DNA of 12,909 bases from NCBI GenBank assembly GCA_002455255.1, contig DKKL01000025.1:12264-25172 (forward strand), given 5' to 3'. Under the pieces are notes generated by a model, which did no database searches, was not told where the DNA came from, and saw nothing but the letters and a program-made list of their open reading frames with translations. Positions 5,046 through 12,909 of the stretch are shown here, one piece after another (position 1 is the first letter of the stretch; each line of letters begins with the position of its first letter). Made by a program: the position numbers and the translations under genes. The stretch comes from Candidatus Tepidiaquacellales bacterium UBA6667. Its GTDB lineage: Bacteria > Bacteroidota > Ignavibacteria > Tepidaquicellales > Tepidaquicellaceae.

Positions 5046-7193
5046 TTAAAAGAACATATCCCGATTATCTTCGATGTTGGCTTTTGCCTGAAGACTTTGG
5101 AGCCATTCCTGTACAGCCATTTGCTGTTTTTGCATCATCAATTCTTTTCTAATATCAGGTGATTTTGCTATATAATCTTCCTGATTTAAAGGAGGATTAT
5201 TTATCATTCTTACGATATAAACTCCGCGTTGAGTTTTTATAGGGTCAGAAATTGTTCCATCTGAAAGCTGATTTAAGAAATAACCGATTTCCATATCATT
5301 GGCAATCTTCGGATCCGGAGTTCCTGTTTTCATTGAGTCAACTGATTCAACTTTAATACCGGGCAATTGATTTATCAAAGTAGTCAAATCATTTCCCTGA
5401 ATTTTTGTTTTCAAATCGAGAGCAGTATTTTTGAGTGCATTAAATTTTTTCTCAAGAACAAGTTTAGGTTTTATGAGAGTAACTTTTATGGAATCAAAAT
5501 TTTTATAACCTTCCTGAAGTTTTTCAACGACTTGGAACAGAGCGAAACCGCCTTGAACTTTTAGAGGAGTATGTACAGAGCCGACTTTACTGTCCAAAGC
5601 CCATTTAACAATATTAGGATTGTTATTAACCAATGGGAAAGTGCCATCTTTAGTAACTTCCGGAGAAACCAGAACAGGGAAATTTAAAAATTTTGCAAGG
5701 GAATCAAAATTTTGACCATCGAGAACATCATTCATAAAATCAGTAGCAGTATTTTTTGCAAGATCTCTTGTTTTATTACTTGCTTTAACAGTTTCCTTTA
5801 GTTCTGCAAATCTGAATTCTTTATTACTTTTACCTTCAACTTTGATAATGTGATATCCGAAAGTAGTTTTAACCGGTCCAACTATGGAGCCGGGAGCATT
5901 ATTATACACAGCATCTTCAAATTCTTTAACCATAGAACCTTTTCCGAACCAACCGAGATCGCCTTTTGAATTATTTGCATTTGGCTCTTCAGAAAGTTGC
6001 GAAGCGAGAGTTCCGAAATCTTCTCCGGCTTTTACTCTTGCAAGAATATCATCAGCTTTTTTCTTAGCAGCGACTGTATCAGTTCCGAAATTTACAAGTA
6101 TGTGAGAAGCTTTTACATAGGTATCATTTCCCTCTTTAGATTCAAGCAAACGCAGAACCTTATATCCATCCTGATCAATAACAACTTCAGAAACGTCACC
6201 CGGTTTAGCTTCGAATAAAAATCCGAGAGCACCTTTTCCGATAGCGTTTGGTTTTTGAAATTCATTATTATAAGGCGTTAGAGAATTTATATTAACATAT
6301 TTAATTAAACCGGAGTCAGCTTCCTGAACAGTTTTAAATTCTTTAGAAAGAGCAGTTAATAATTTTACTGTTTGAGAAGAATCTTCTGAGGTTGGGTTAT
6401 CAGGGAATATAATATATTTTAATTTTACAGCTTCTTGTTGTTTAAATTCAAATTTATTTTTCTCATAATACTCTTTAAGTTCCTGATCATTCACAGAATA
6501 AATATTTGTATCCGTAATATTATTAACATCAAGGAATGCAAACTGAAAAGTCAACGGATGCCATAGTTCTCTATATCTTTGCAATACATCACCTTCGGTA
6601 ACGATAACAGAACTTGCGATAGTTGACTGTAATTTTTGAGAGACAATCATTTCTCTTAGATAAGACTCAACCTGATTCCAAAAAGTAGTGGCTTCAGGAG
6701 ATTTAAGAGTTAAAGCCTGCTGATAGGCAGCCATATTAAACACACCTGTAGAATCTTTAAAGTTTCTTAAGACAGGTTCCGGAAGAGTTTCAGGTCTTTG
6801 ATAAATCCAATCGAGTATTTCAGCGTTAGTTGCTTCAATGCCAAGTTTTTTCAGTTCCTGTTTAACGAGGGTTTGCTGCAGCAATTCCTGCCAAACCTGA
6901 TCTCTGATAGATTGTAAAGTAGCATCGTCAACATCTTTACCGTTATTTTGTTCACGCATTTGCTGAACTCTCTGCTGAACCATCATTTCATAATCCTGAG
7001 CTTTGATTTCTTCACCATTAACTTTAGCAAAGACAATATTCTGATTGCTCATACCCATATAATTCATACCCCATTCAAAGATGATAGTGGCAAGAAACGC
7101 GATAATAAGAATAATAATAATGACGGGCATTTTATCCCTCATTTTATTCATTATCCCGGTGCTGTGATGTACTTTTTCTTTTTCTTTAGACAT
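5046..7193 (-). CDS. ppiD: PpiD/SurA-like periplasmic peptidyl-prolyl cis-trans isomerase
   Basis: A 715-residue membrane-anchored folding factor acting on exported proteins leaving the Sec translocon, many bound for the outer membrane. A short charged cytoplasmic tail (1-22) precedes one membrane helix (about 23-40, PVIIIILIIAFLATIIF). A SurA_N-type helical chaperone domain follows (about 52-210, starting VFAKVNGEEI). One clear parvulin domain spans about 358-455: KASHILVNF, the helix ADDILARVKAGEDFGTLA, SKGDLGWFGKGSM, EFEDAVY and FGYHIIKVE. Two later stretches (about 535-560, 650-675; QGGFALFQVVEK, TQRGVYIVRMI) look like degenerate parvulin ends. Length, topology and order fit PpiD rather than soluble SurA. 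ATG start with AAGGAG at 7207-7212, a rather long 13 bases upstream. It is probably transcribed alone: own promoter, strong terminator. Confidence 0.9.
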   Translation of the reverse strand: MSKEKEKVHHSTGIMNKMRDKMPVIIIILIIAFLATIIFEWGMNYMGMSNQNIVFAKVNGEEIKAQDYEMMVQQRVQQMREQNNGKDVDDATLQSIRDQVWQELLQQTLVKQELKKLGIEATNAEILDWIYQRPETLPEPVLRNFKDSTGVFNMAAYQQALTLKSPEATTFWNQVESYLREMIVSQKLQSTIASSVIVTEGDVLQRYRELWHPLTFQFAFLDVNNITDTNIYSVNDQELKEYYEKNKFEFKQQEAVKLKYIIFPDNPTSEDSSQTVKLLTALSKEFKTVQEADSGLIKYVNINSLTPYNNEFQKPNAIGKGALGFLFEAKPGDVSEVVIDQDGYKVLRLLESKEGNDTYVKASHILVNFGTDTVAAKKKADDILARVKAGEDFGTLASQLSEEPNANNSKGDLGWFGKGSMVKEFEDAVYNNAPGSIVGPVKTTFGYHIIKVEGKSNKEFRFAELKETVKASNKTRDLAKNTATDFMNDVLDGQNFDSLAKFLNFPVLVSPEVTKDGTFPLVNNNPNIVKWALDSKVGSVHTPLKVQGGFALFQVVEKLQEGYKNFDSIKVTLIKPKLVLEKKFNALKNTALDLKTKIQGNDLTTLINQLPGIKVESVDSMKTGTPDPKIANDMEIGYFLNQLSDGTISDPIKTQRGVYIVRMINNPPLNQEDYIAKSPDIRKELMMQKQQMAVQEWLQSLQAKANIEDNRDMFF

Positions 7194-7236
7194 TCTGATC
7201 TAAATTCTCCTTAAGTGTTAAAAACAAATAAAATTT

Positions 7237-7260
7237 AAAAAATCCGCAAACGAGTGCGGA
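7237..7260 (-). terminator. Terminator-like hairpin in the ppiD leader
   Basis: On the minus strand TCCGCA-CTCGTT-TGCGGA (7260-7243) is followed by TTTTTT (7242-7237). It lies between a candidate promoter and the ppiD ribosome binding site, so it may end read-through from the upstream T9SS gene or act as an attenuator for ppiD. Confidence 0.65.
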
Positions 7261-7285
7261 AACAAATATAATTCACAAAACCCTT

Positions 7286-7314
7286 AATATACTTTTATTT
7301 TAGTGGATTTTCAA
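7286..7314 (-). promoter_or_regulatory. Candidate sigma70-like promoter of ppiD
   Basis: Minus strand: TTGAAA (7314-7309), 17-base spacer, TATATT (7291-7286); the expected start is near 7279, giving a leader of about 85 bases. An alternative Bacteroidetes-type -7 element TATATTTG (TAnnTTTG) lies at 7270-7263 but lacks a TTTG about 20 bases upstream. Confidence 0.5.
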
Positions 7315-7337
7315 TGTAAGAACGAGGTAAAAATTGA

Positions 7338-7375
7338 TAATTAAAAATAAACCACTCTTACAAGCGATAAGAGCG
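7338..7375 (-). terminator. Probable terminator after the 1548-residue T9SS gene
   Basis: On the minus strand CGCTCTTA (7375-7368), loop TCGCTTG, TAAGAGTG (7360-7353) makes an 8-bp stem with one G-T pair, followed by the T-rich GTTTATTTTTAATT. It lies 53 bp past the gene's stop. Confidence 0.5.
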
Positions 7376-7427
7376 TTCAAATTTATTTATAAATGTTTAA
7401 TTATTTAAAAAATAATTATAAAATATA

Positions 7428-10400
7428 CTATTTAATCAACATCATTCTTTTTGTTTCGACAAAATCATTTGTCTTTAAAGTGTAAAAATATATTCCACTT
7501 GCAAAATTTTTGCCATTAAACTGAACTACATGACTACCTGCTTGCTTTATTTCATTATTTATTAGTTTTGCTATTTTTCTTCCTATAACATCATAGACTA
7601 TAATTGTAACTTTGCTCTCTATTGGTAATTCAAATTTAATGTTAGTTACTGGATTGAATGGGTTTGGATAATTTTGTTCAAGTTTATATTCCATTAGATT
7701 TGAAATATTTTCTTTAATATTAGAAGATTTAACAAAACCCGAATATATTTTCTGAATATCCGAATTTACAAATCCGATATGCTCCTTTTCTGAATTAGGT
7801 TTTCTCGGCTTTATTATCTCTTTCATAATTTTTTTCTGTTGAAGTCTATTTTCTAAAATTTTGCTTTGGTTTTGATATTTTCCATTTTCATGATTATTTT
7901 TTAAATTCCTAATCTCACCTTCAACTTTTTTAATTTGATGTTCATTCTTTTCTTTCATTCGTTCCAAAGTTTTCTCAACTGTCTTTTTTACAGGTTTTTT
8001 ATTATTCTTCGGATCATCACCAAATAGTTCATAAGAATGTTCTGCTTCATATGCCAAAGAGATACTTTCGCCACCACTTGAACCACCCAACAATAATAAC
8101 TGAATTGCAGAATAATCCCAACCGGCAACAACACCTTCCCAATTATAAGGATAGTTTTGCATTAAATTATAAAATCCTAAAAGTGCAGATGAATAGTCAC
8201 CAAGTCTGACTTTACATTTCTGAATAAAGTAATTACATCTCAAAACGAGAGCTTCATTTTCTGAATTGGCTGAAATTAAGTTTTCCAGCTTTGCTTTAAG
8301 AATAGATATTCCCGAATTATTTTCATCATCTATTACCAAAGTAGCATAATATAAAGGTTGTACAGCATTAAGTGAACGAGAGCTGTCCGTATAATTGTCT
8401 AAAAGTTCAGTAGCAATTCTTTTTACTGAATAGAGATTATTTTTTCTCAAGTGTAAATTTAAACTATCAAATTTAAATTTTAGTGGTGAAACTAAATTGA
8501 CAGCATTAAATGAGCTTTTACCTGAAATTCCACCACTTCCACCACCGAAATTTGTCCATAAAGTATCTTCTATATCTCCATAATAAATCAATTGAAAATC
8601 ATGTGGCAATACTGGTTCGCAAATATATGGCTCAAACCGAAAATTGACAGTTGTCATTTGACTATTCCATAATACATTATGTGTTGCGATATCATCATTT
8701 CCATTTATCTTAAAACAATTATTCTCTGCGAATACCTGATTACTTAAATAATCTTCTGTCATATATCCGTCAAAATGATAAGGACTATTATCAATGTCAA
8801 ATATATTATACCCCATATTTATATCAAAGAATGAATTTTCACACCAAATATTAGAGTAACCTCCGGTATAATTTTTAAATGAGTTTAAACCTCCAATATA
8901 ATACCCATATAGAGCGGTATTCAAATTAACATTACTTCCTACAGATAACTCCATCCCATGATAATAATTATCAGGACTATCTATAGTATTGCCATATAAA
9001 TCCACATACGAAGCAATGGGATTTATAGACATATTGTAATTACTAAAAAAATTATTTCTTACCACACCAGCCGTAACATTACTTAGCATTAAAGCTACTG
9101 ACGAATTATTCCCATTAAAAATATTCCATCTAATCAGAACCGGATTTTGTATATCTCCGTAGTTCATAATTTGGACTGAAGGATTACCGGTTCCATTACA
9201 CTCAAATGTATTTCCTAATAAATCAATCAGCGGATAAATCTTAACGTCCACCTGAGGTAAATAATTTATACTGATTGCACCATTTTTTATACCTGTTTCA
9301 GTTATAAACTTACAATACCTTATTTTAACTGTATCACAACCTATAAATTTCAAAGCAAAATTCTGACTCCCGAAAGTTGAATCAATCTTTTCAAATTTAG
9401 TGCTTGATATATCAACAAGCTCGCAGTTATTAAAAGTAATACCATTCCATCGAGTTGAGCTTGTCATATTTATGTCAGTTCCATTGTCTTGCCTTTTTTC
9501 GCCACATATAAATCTTCCTCCATTCATTATAATTTTACCTGAATCACTAAAGTTAAGAGATGCACCCGGTTCAACGGTTATATTATAACCATCATTATAA
9601 ATAGGACCTCCAATACTTACAGAACCACTTTCAATAGTTTCATCTGCAATAAGCACTCCTCCTTCTCTTGAATTAATTACAGGTACTATTTTATACAATC
9701 GTCCTTCTCCGGGTAAGAACTCACCGAGATTTATCATACCCGGATTATTTTTATTAAATGTAATTCTAGTTGAATATGAATTCCCAATTTCAATTATCTG
9801 CCAATTAGTAGTTCCTGAAAAATGAGGAGAATTATTATCAAAATTTAAATGCACGATTCTTTTGCCATCTGGCTGATTTAAATTATTGACAGGAGAACAT
9901 CTTCTGTTTGTAATCATAAAATATTTTGTATTAGGTTCGAAATTGTTGAATGTTGCTATCTGTAAATACCTGTCTTCATTACATTCAAAAATATAACCGG
10001 GAGGAAGATTACTTCCGGGATTATCTTCTGAGCAAGGAGGAGTTACAGTCCCAGGTTTATAAGTTACAACATTATTAAAATAAGTATTTAAAAGTAAATC
10101 ATTTCTTTCTTCTTCTAATCTATAAACATATGAATTTGTGAAATCATTATCAAAAGTCATAATAACCGGGCCCCATTTTTCAAGTTTTTGATTCATACTT
10201 TTTATATTCTCCCATTTTTCTTGACCATAAGCATTGTTTAATCTTGGATTCAAATTAAAACCTGAAATTGGAGCTTCATATTGTTTAAAATATTTAGGAG
10301 GTTTAGTGGCATAAGGAGTACCGGAAGGATTGGTTAAACCTCTTGCATAATATGGATTTGAAGAAAGTGGATCTCCAAATCCTGCATACCAAAAATATAA

Positions 10401-12074
10401 GTTCCCCTTGGCACCGTAGCTTACAGCGAGATTTGTCATCAATGAAAGTTCTTCATTAGTCGGTTCTTTTAATTTATGACCACTCTCAAACCAAACTTGT
10501 GCTTGAGATAGGAATAAAAAAGGAATATCAGATGTTTTTGATACATAGTTACAAAGTTTAAGATGACTGATAATAGAGGGAGTATAACTGAATTCATTAA
10601 AATCAAAATGGTTCTGTAACCAATCATCATAAGCATCAGGTGATGTTTTAAAAGTTAGAATTTCAAGAGTAGGGTCATAATCTCCGGTATAAGTCTGATA
10701 AATAGGAAGTGTATTAGGGTTCCATGATTTTCTATAATAAGTATGATTATCTGGGTACCCCTCTAAGGGATAATTATTTCCAAGAAAAGTTTCCAATCCG
10801 CCTTTTTCTATTAGGTAATAATTAACTTCTTGAGGTGATAAATAATTATCTTCAAAATAATATGGTATGTGAGCACTTAACAGGTCATGGTTAAGTACGC
10901 AAGTAAGGGAAAGACTGTTTCCTGAATAAAATTTTATTTTTTCATTTAGATATCCTATACACGGAATAATGTTAAATTCAAATTCTTCAATATAAAATTT
11001 AAAAGCAGAGCTGTTACCATTAGAAATTGCTACTTCAACTTCCTGTTCTATCTGGAGATCCCAAATACCGGAATACAATTGTCTTGCAGTTTCATTTTCG
11101 ACTCTTACAAAATCAATCCACATATCACATTCGTTATAATACCAAATCCTGAAATCAATTTTACAATCGTCATACCAATGACTGAAAGAAATGTTGTTGG
11201 GGTTTAAATCAGTTGAGGGTCCGAATTCTTGATTTATCGGATGGTTAAAATTAGGAAAATAATTCAAAAGATATTCTCCGTTATATGATGAATTTGGATC
11301 TGAAAAGTTAGAAGTATGTATCTCCACAATTTTCATTATTCTACCATTCCAATCAATTACTTCAATTTTACACACTTTTTTATTGGTTTGTGCATCAGCC
11401 GGATTAATTCTTATTTTAGGCATAACATACCACTTATATTCATCATCATTATTCCAATAATTCCATTCATAGTTTGCCTGCTCTCGATTTGAAATTAAAT
11501 CCTTAGCTATCCATCCCGTACCTCCATCGGTAGATTGTGAAGGTGTACAATATACAGCAGTTACAGTTTCGTTTGTAATAGGATCAGTATCTGTAACGGG
11601 TGTTCCGATTTGGTGAGTTTCATAGGAATGAAACCAATAGTTATTTAATCCCTGATTTAATGGTTCGCATTGATAATCGCTCCTCTGTCCGAAAGCAAGG
11701 TATTGAATTTTAGGTCTGTCCATAAATGTTCTGTATCCTTTAGAACTGTTTTCATTTAATCGGAAAACAACATTTGAAGACATCGCAGTATGATTAATAT
11801 TATCAATTGGGTCAACTGTCATATTGGGTAAGAACCACCCCTTATATGGTTCAGAATAATTATGCCAAATATCAAACCCGAGATAATCACTGTTAGAATA
11901 ATCCGAATCGTATGAATTCCCTAAAGCCCCTATTATAAATTTGTTAGTTATTGGTGGCGGAATTTGAGGGATTAATTTTGTTTCTGAGATTTTTGTTTCA
12001 TACTTGACAAACTTAAATGAACTTAAAATAATACACAATATTACAAATGTAAAACAAGTGAATAGCGTTTTCAT
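7428..12074 (-). CDS. Large multidomain T9SS-secreted protein (glycoside-hydrolase-like, beta-helix, sorting domain)
   Basis: A 1548-residue protein exported by Sec and then by type IX secretion to the cell surface or outside. Signal peptide about 1-20. Residues 45-390 are rich in Trp, Tyr and Asn, beta-like, and unrecognised. About 390-680 looks like the end of a TIM-barrel glycoside hydrolase: PFLFLSQAQVWFESG, EELSLMTNLAVSYGAKG, NLYFWYAGFGD, WENIKSMNQKLEKWGPV. About 810-1130 resembles a right-handed beta-helix (ITVEPGASLNFSDSGKIIMN, then NNTF-like turns). About 1200-1330 is helical, TPR-like; 1355-1425 is very charged, probably coiled coil. The tag (1462-1548) begins YKLEQNYPNPFNPVT and ends KRMMLIK. 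AAGGAG (12082-12087) lies 7 bases before the ATG. Substrate and activity are unknown; the hydrolase call rests on pattern only. Confidence 0.85.
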   Translation of the reverse strand: MKTLFTCFTFVILCIILSSFKFVKYETKISETKLIPQIPPPITNKFIIGALGNSYDSDYSNSDYLGFDIWHNYSEPYKGWFLPNMTVDPIDNINHTAMSSNVVFRLNENSSKGYRTFMDRPKIQYLAFGQRSDYQCEPLNQGLNNYWFHSYETHQIGTPVTDTDPITNETVTAVYCTPSQSTDGGTGWIAKDLISNREQANYEWNYWNNDDEYKWYVMPKIRINPADAQTNKKVCKIEVIDWNGRIMKIVEIHTSNFSDPNSSYNGEYLLNYFPNFNHPINQEFGPSTDLNPNNISFSHWYDDCKIDFRIWYYNECDMWIDFVRVENETARQLYSGIWDLQIEQEVEVAISNGNSSAFKFYIEEFEFNIIPCIGYLNEKIKFYSGNSLSLTCVLNHDLLSAHIPYYFEDNYLSPQEVNYYLIEKGGLETFLGNNYPLEGYPDNHTYYRKSWNPNTLPIYQTYTGDYDPTLEILTFKTSPDAYDDWLQNHFDFNEFSYTPSIISHLKLCNYVSKTSDIPFLFLSQAQVWFESGHKLKEPTNEELSLMTNLAVSYGAKGNLYFWYAGFGDPLSSNPYYARGLTNPSGTPYATKPPKYFKQYEAPISGFNLNPRLNNAYGQEKWENIKSMNQKLEKWGPVIMTFDNDFTNSYVYRLEEERNDLLLNTYFNNVVTYKPGTVTPPCSEDNPGSNLPPGYIFECNEDRYLQIATFNNFEPNTKYFMITNRRCSPVNNLNQPDGKRIVHLNFDNNSPHFSGTTNWQIIEIGNSYSTRITFNKNNPGMINLGEFLPGEGRLYKIVPVINSREGGVLIADETIESGSVSIGGPIYNDGYNITVEPGASLNFSDSGKIIMNGGRFICGEKRQDNGTDINMTSSTRWNGITFNNCELVDISSTKFEKIDSTFGSQNFALKFIGCDTVKIRYCKFITETGIKNGAISINYLPQVDVKIYPLIDLLGNTFECNGTGNPSVQIMNYGDIQNPVLIRWNIFNGNNSSVALMLSNVTAGVVRNNFFSNYNMSINPIASYVDLYGNTIDSPDNYYHGMELSVGSNVNLNTALYGYYIGGLNSFKNYTGGYSNIWCENSFFDINMGYNIFDIDNSPYHFDGYMTEDYLSNQVFAENNCFKINGNDDIATHNVLWNSQMTTVNFRFEPYICEPVLPHDFQLIYYGDIEDTLWTNFGGGSGGISGKSSFNAVNLVSPLKFKFDSLNLHLRKNNLYSVKRIATELLDNYTDSSRSLNAVQPLYYATLVIDDENNSGISILKAKLENLISANSENEALVLRCNYFIQKCKVRLGDYSSALLGFYNLMQNYPYNWEGVVAGWDYSAIQLLLLGGSSGGESISLAYEAEHSYELFGDDPKNNKKPVKKTVEKTLERMKEKNEHQIKKVEGEIRNLKNNHENGKYQNQSKILENRLQQKKIMKEIIKPRKPNSEKEHIGFVNSDIQKIYSGFVKSSNIKENISNLMEYKLEQNYPNPFNPVTNIKFELPIESKVTIIVYDVIGRKIAKLINNEIKQAGSHVVQFNGKNFASGIYFYTLKTNDFVETKRMMLIK

Positions 12075-12081
12075 TTCAATT

Positions 12082-12087
12082 CTCCTT
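12082..12087 (-). promoter_or_regulatory. Ribosome binding site of the 1548-residue gene
   Basis: AAGGAG on the minus strand, 7 bases before the ATG at 12074. It shows that this organism does use Shine-Dalgarno sites, which makes the orphan site at 651 and the SD-less TTG-started unit stand out. Confidence 0.75.
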
Positions 12088-12244
12088 TAGGTTTTAAGAT
12101 TAAATAAAGTATTTAACTAATAAAAACTTTTAATTAATTATGAAAGCAACATATTGATAAAACCGAATCAAATTGAATTAAATCTTACAAAAATTTTTTA
12201 TTTATTAACATGGCATAATAGTTTCACAGCGGATTTAAAATAAT

Positions 12245-12909
12245 TTATTTTAATAAAATCATTTTTTTTGTATCTATAGTTTTTCCGTTTATGATTAAAG
12301 CGTAAAAATATATTCCTGAAGGTAAATTTGTTGCATTAAACTCTGATGAATATTCACCTCGGGTTAAATTTTTATTAACTAAATCTGATATATGCTTGCC
12401 GGTAATATCATATACACTCAGTCTTACAAAACTTGTTTTTCTAATTTGAAATTCTATTATTGTAACGGGATTAAAGGGGTTAGGGTAGTTCTGGAGTAGT
12501 TGATAATCGTCAGGTATTTCATTTGAAATCTGCTTTATATTTGTATATATGGTCGTATCGTTCCCACCTGTTTTGGTATGAACTCCGGAATTTAAACTGT
12601 ATGACCAGCCGTTTTTAGCATTTATAAATTGAATATACCTAAAGGGAACTGTAATTCCTGTATCCAAAAGCTGATAACCCCAATTCAATCCCCCGTTTGT
12701 TGTCTTATGAATTATTGGTCTATATCCAGGATTTGTATATATCAATCCACCAACTCCCCATAATGTATCCTTATTTATCATAGAAATATCAATAATACCA
12801 CTTAAAACGATGCCATTACGAAACAAATATTGCTGTGTCCAGTTTATCCCTCCGTTTGTTGTCATATATATTTCATAATCTGAACCTGCTTTCCAACCAA
12901 TCAAAGAAT
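12245..12909 (-). CDS. T9SS-secreted BNR/Ycf48-like repeat protein, C-terminal part, 5' end outside window
   Basis: The frame is open to the window edge (TTG at 12904 is internal; SLIGWKAG reads through it), so about 221 C-terminal residues are seen. They include beta-propeller repeats of the Ycf48/BNR kind, each with the turn TTNGGxNW: YMTTNGGINWTQQ and HKTTNGGLNWGYQ, with LIGWKAG and AKNGWSY as the 'GWxxG' strands between. A short linker leads to a T9SS type A sorting domain starting YQLLQNYPNPFNPVT and ending KKMILLK. The protein is probably exported and surface-attached or released; such propellers usually bind other molecules, and no enzyme motif is visible. It lies 170 bp upstream of the 1548-residue gene in the same direction; that AT-rich gap has no clear terminator, so co-transcription is possible. 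Confidence 0.85.
   Translation of the reverse strand, partial: SLIGWKAGSDYEIYMTTNGGINWTQQYLFRNGIVLSGIIDISMINKDTLWGVGGLIYTNPGYRPIIHKTTNGGLNWGYQLLDTGITVPFRYIQFINAKNGWSYSLNSGVHTKTGGNDTTIYTNIKQISNEIPDDYQLLQNYPNPFNPVTIIEFQIRKTSFVRLSVYDITGKHISDLVNKNLTRGEYSSEFNATNLPSGIYFYALIINGKTIDTKKMILLK

Noticed and set aside
12088..12244. Promoter for the 1548-residue gene
   Set aside because: The stretch is so AT-rich that many weak -10 and -35 matches appear; none has both elements at good spacing.

Overview
The window is AT-rich and gene-dense, and it looks like chromosomal DNA of a Gram-negative bacterium of the Bacteroidota/Ignavibacteriota group. Two proteins end in a type IX secretion (T9SS type A) sorting domain with the NYPNPFNPVT signature, and an outer-membrane beta-barrel is also present. 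That form of the tag is especially common in Ignavibacteria, so an Ignavibacteriota member is my best guess. There is no marker gene to prove it, and I see no tRNA, rRNA, CRISPR or transposase.

Positions 1-650 (+ strand) hold the C-terminal end of a Y-family translesion DNA polymerase. It overlaps a small protein that resembles the DUF6504-type partners found beside such polymerases. A near-perfect Shine-Dalgarno sequence follows the small gene's stop codon but serves no gene; a third gene may once have followed.

Positions 675-3964 (- strand) are a compact three-gene unit, in transcription order: an outer-membrane beta-barrel protein, a secreted S8 (subtilisin-like) protease, and biotin-protein ligase BirA. 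Gaps are 18 bp and then a 4-bp overlap. All three genes appear to start with TTG.

Positions 3965-5045 are about 1.1 kb without a convincing gene. The stretch is packed with repeats: a tandem duplication of a ~232-bp unit, each copy carrying a perfect GGACACGCC-GT-GGCGTGTCC palindrome and three 21-bp tandem units; three copies of a CCCCATAGGGG module and one TCCCGAC-ct-GTCGGGA module, some nested inside a degenerate 'TGTCATTCTGAGCGAAGCGA' repeat family; and scattered CACGAATT motifs. It ends in a strong intrinsic terminator for the gene to its right.

Positions 5046-7193 (- strand) encode a PpiD/SurA-like membrane-anchored periplasmic peptidyl-prolyl isomerase, a folding factor for exported and outer-membrane proteins. 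Its leader has a sigma70-like promoter followed by a terminator-like hairpin, a possible attenuator. Positions 7428-12909 (- strand) hold two T9SS cargo genes: a 1548-residue multidomain protein (probable glycoside-hydrolase-like fold, beta-helix, helical region, charged linker, sorting tag) and the C-terminal part of a BNR/Ycf48-like repeat protein that runs off the window. Much of the window therefore concerns export and the outer membrane (barrel, protease, chaperone, T9SS cargo), flanked by DNA-repair genes and birA. The least explained part is the intergenic repeat cluster.
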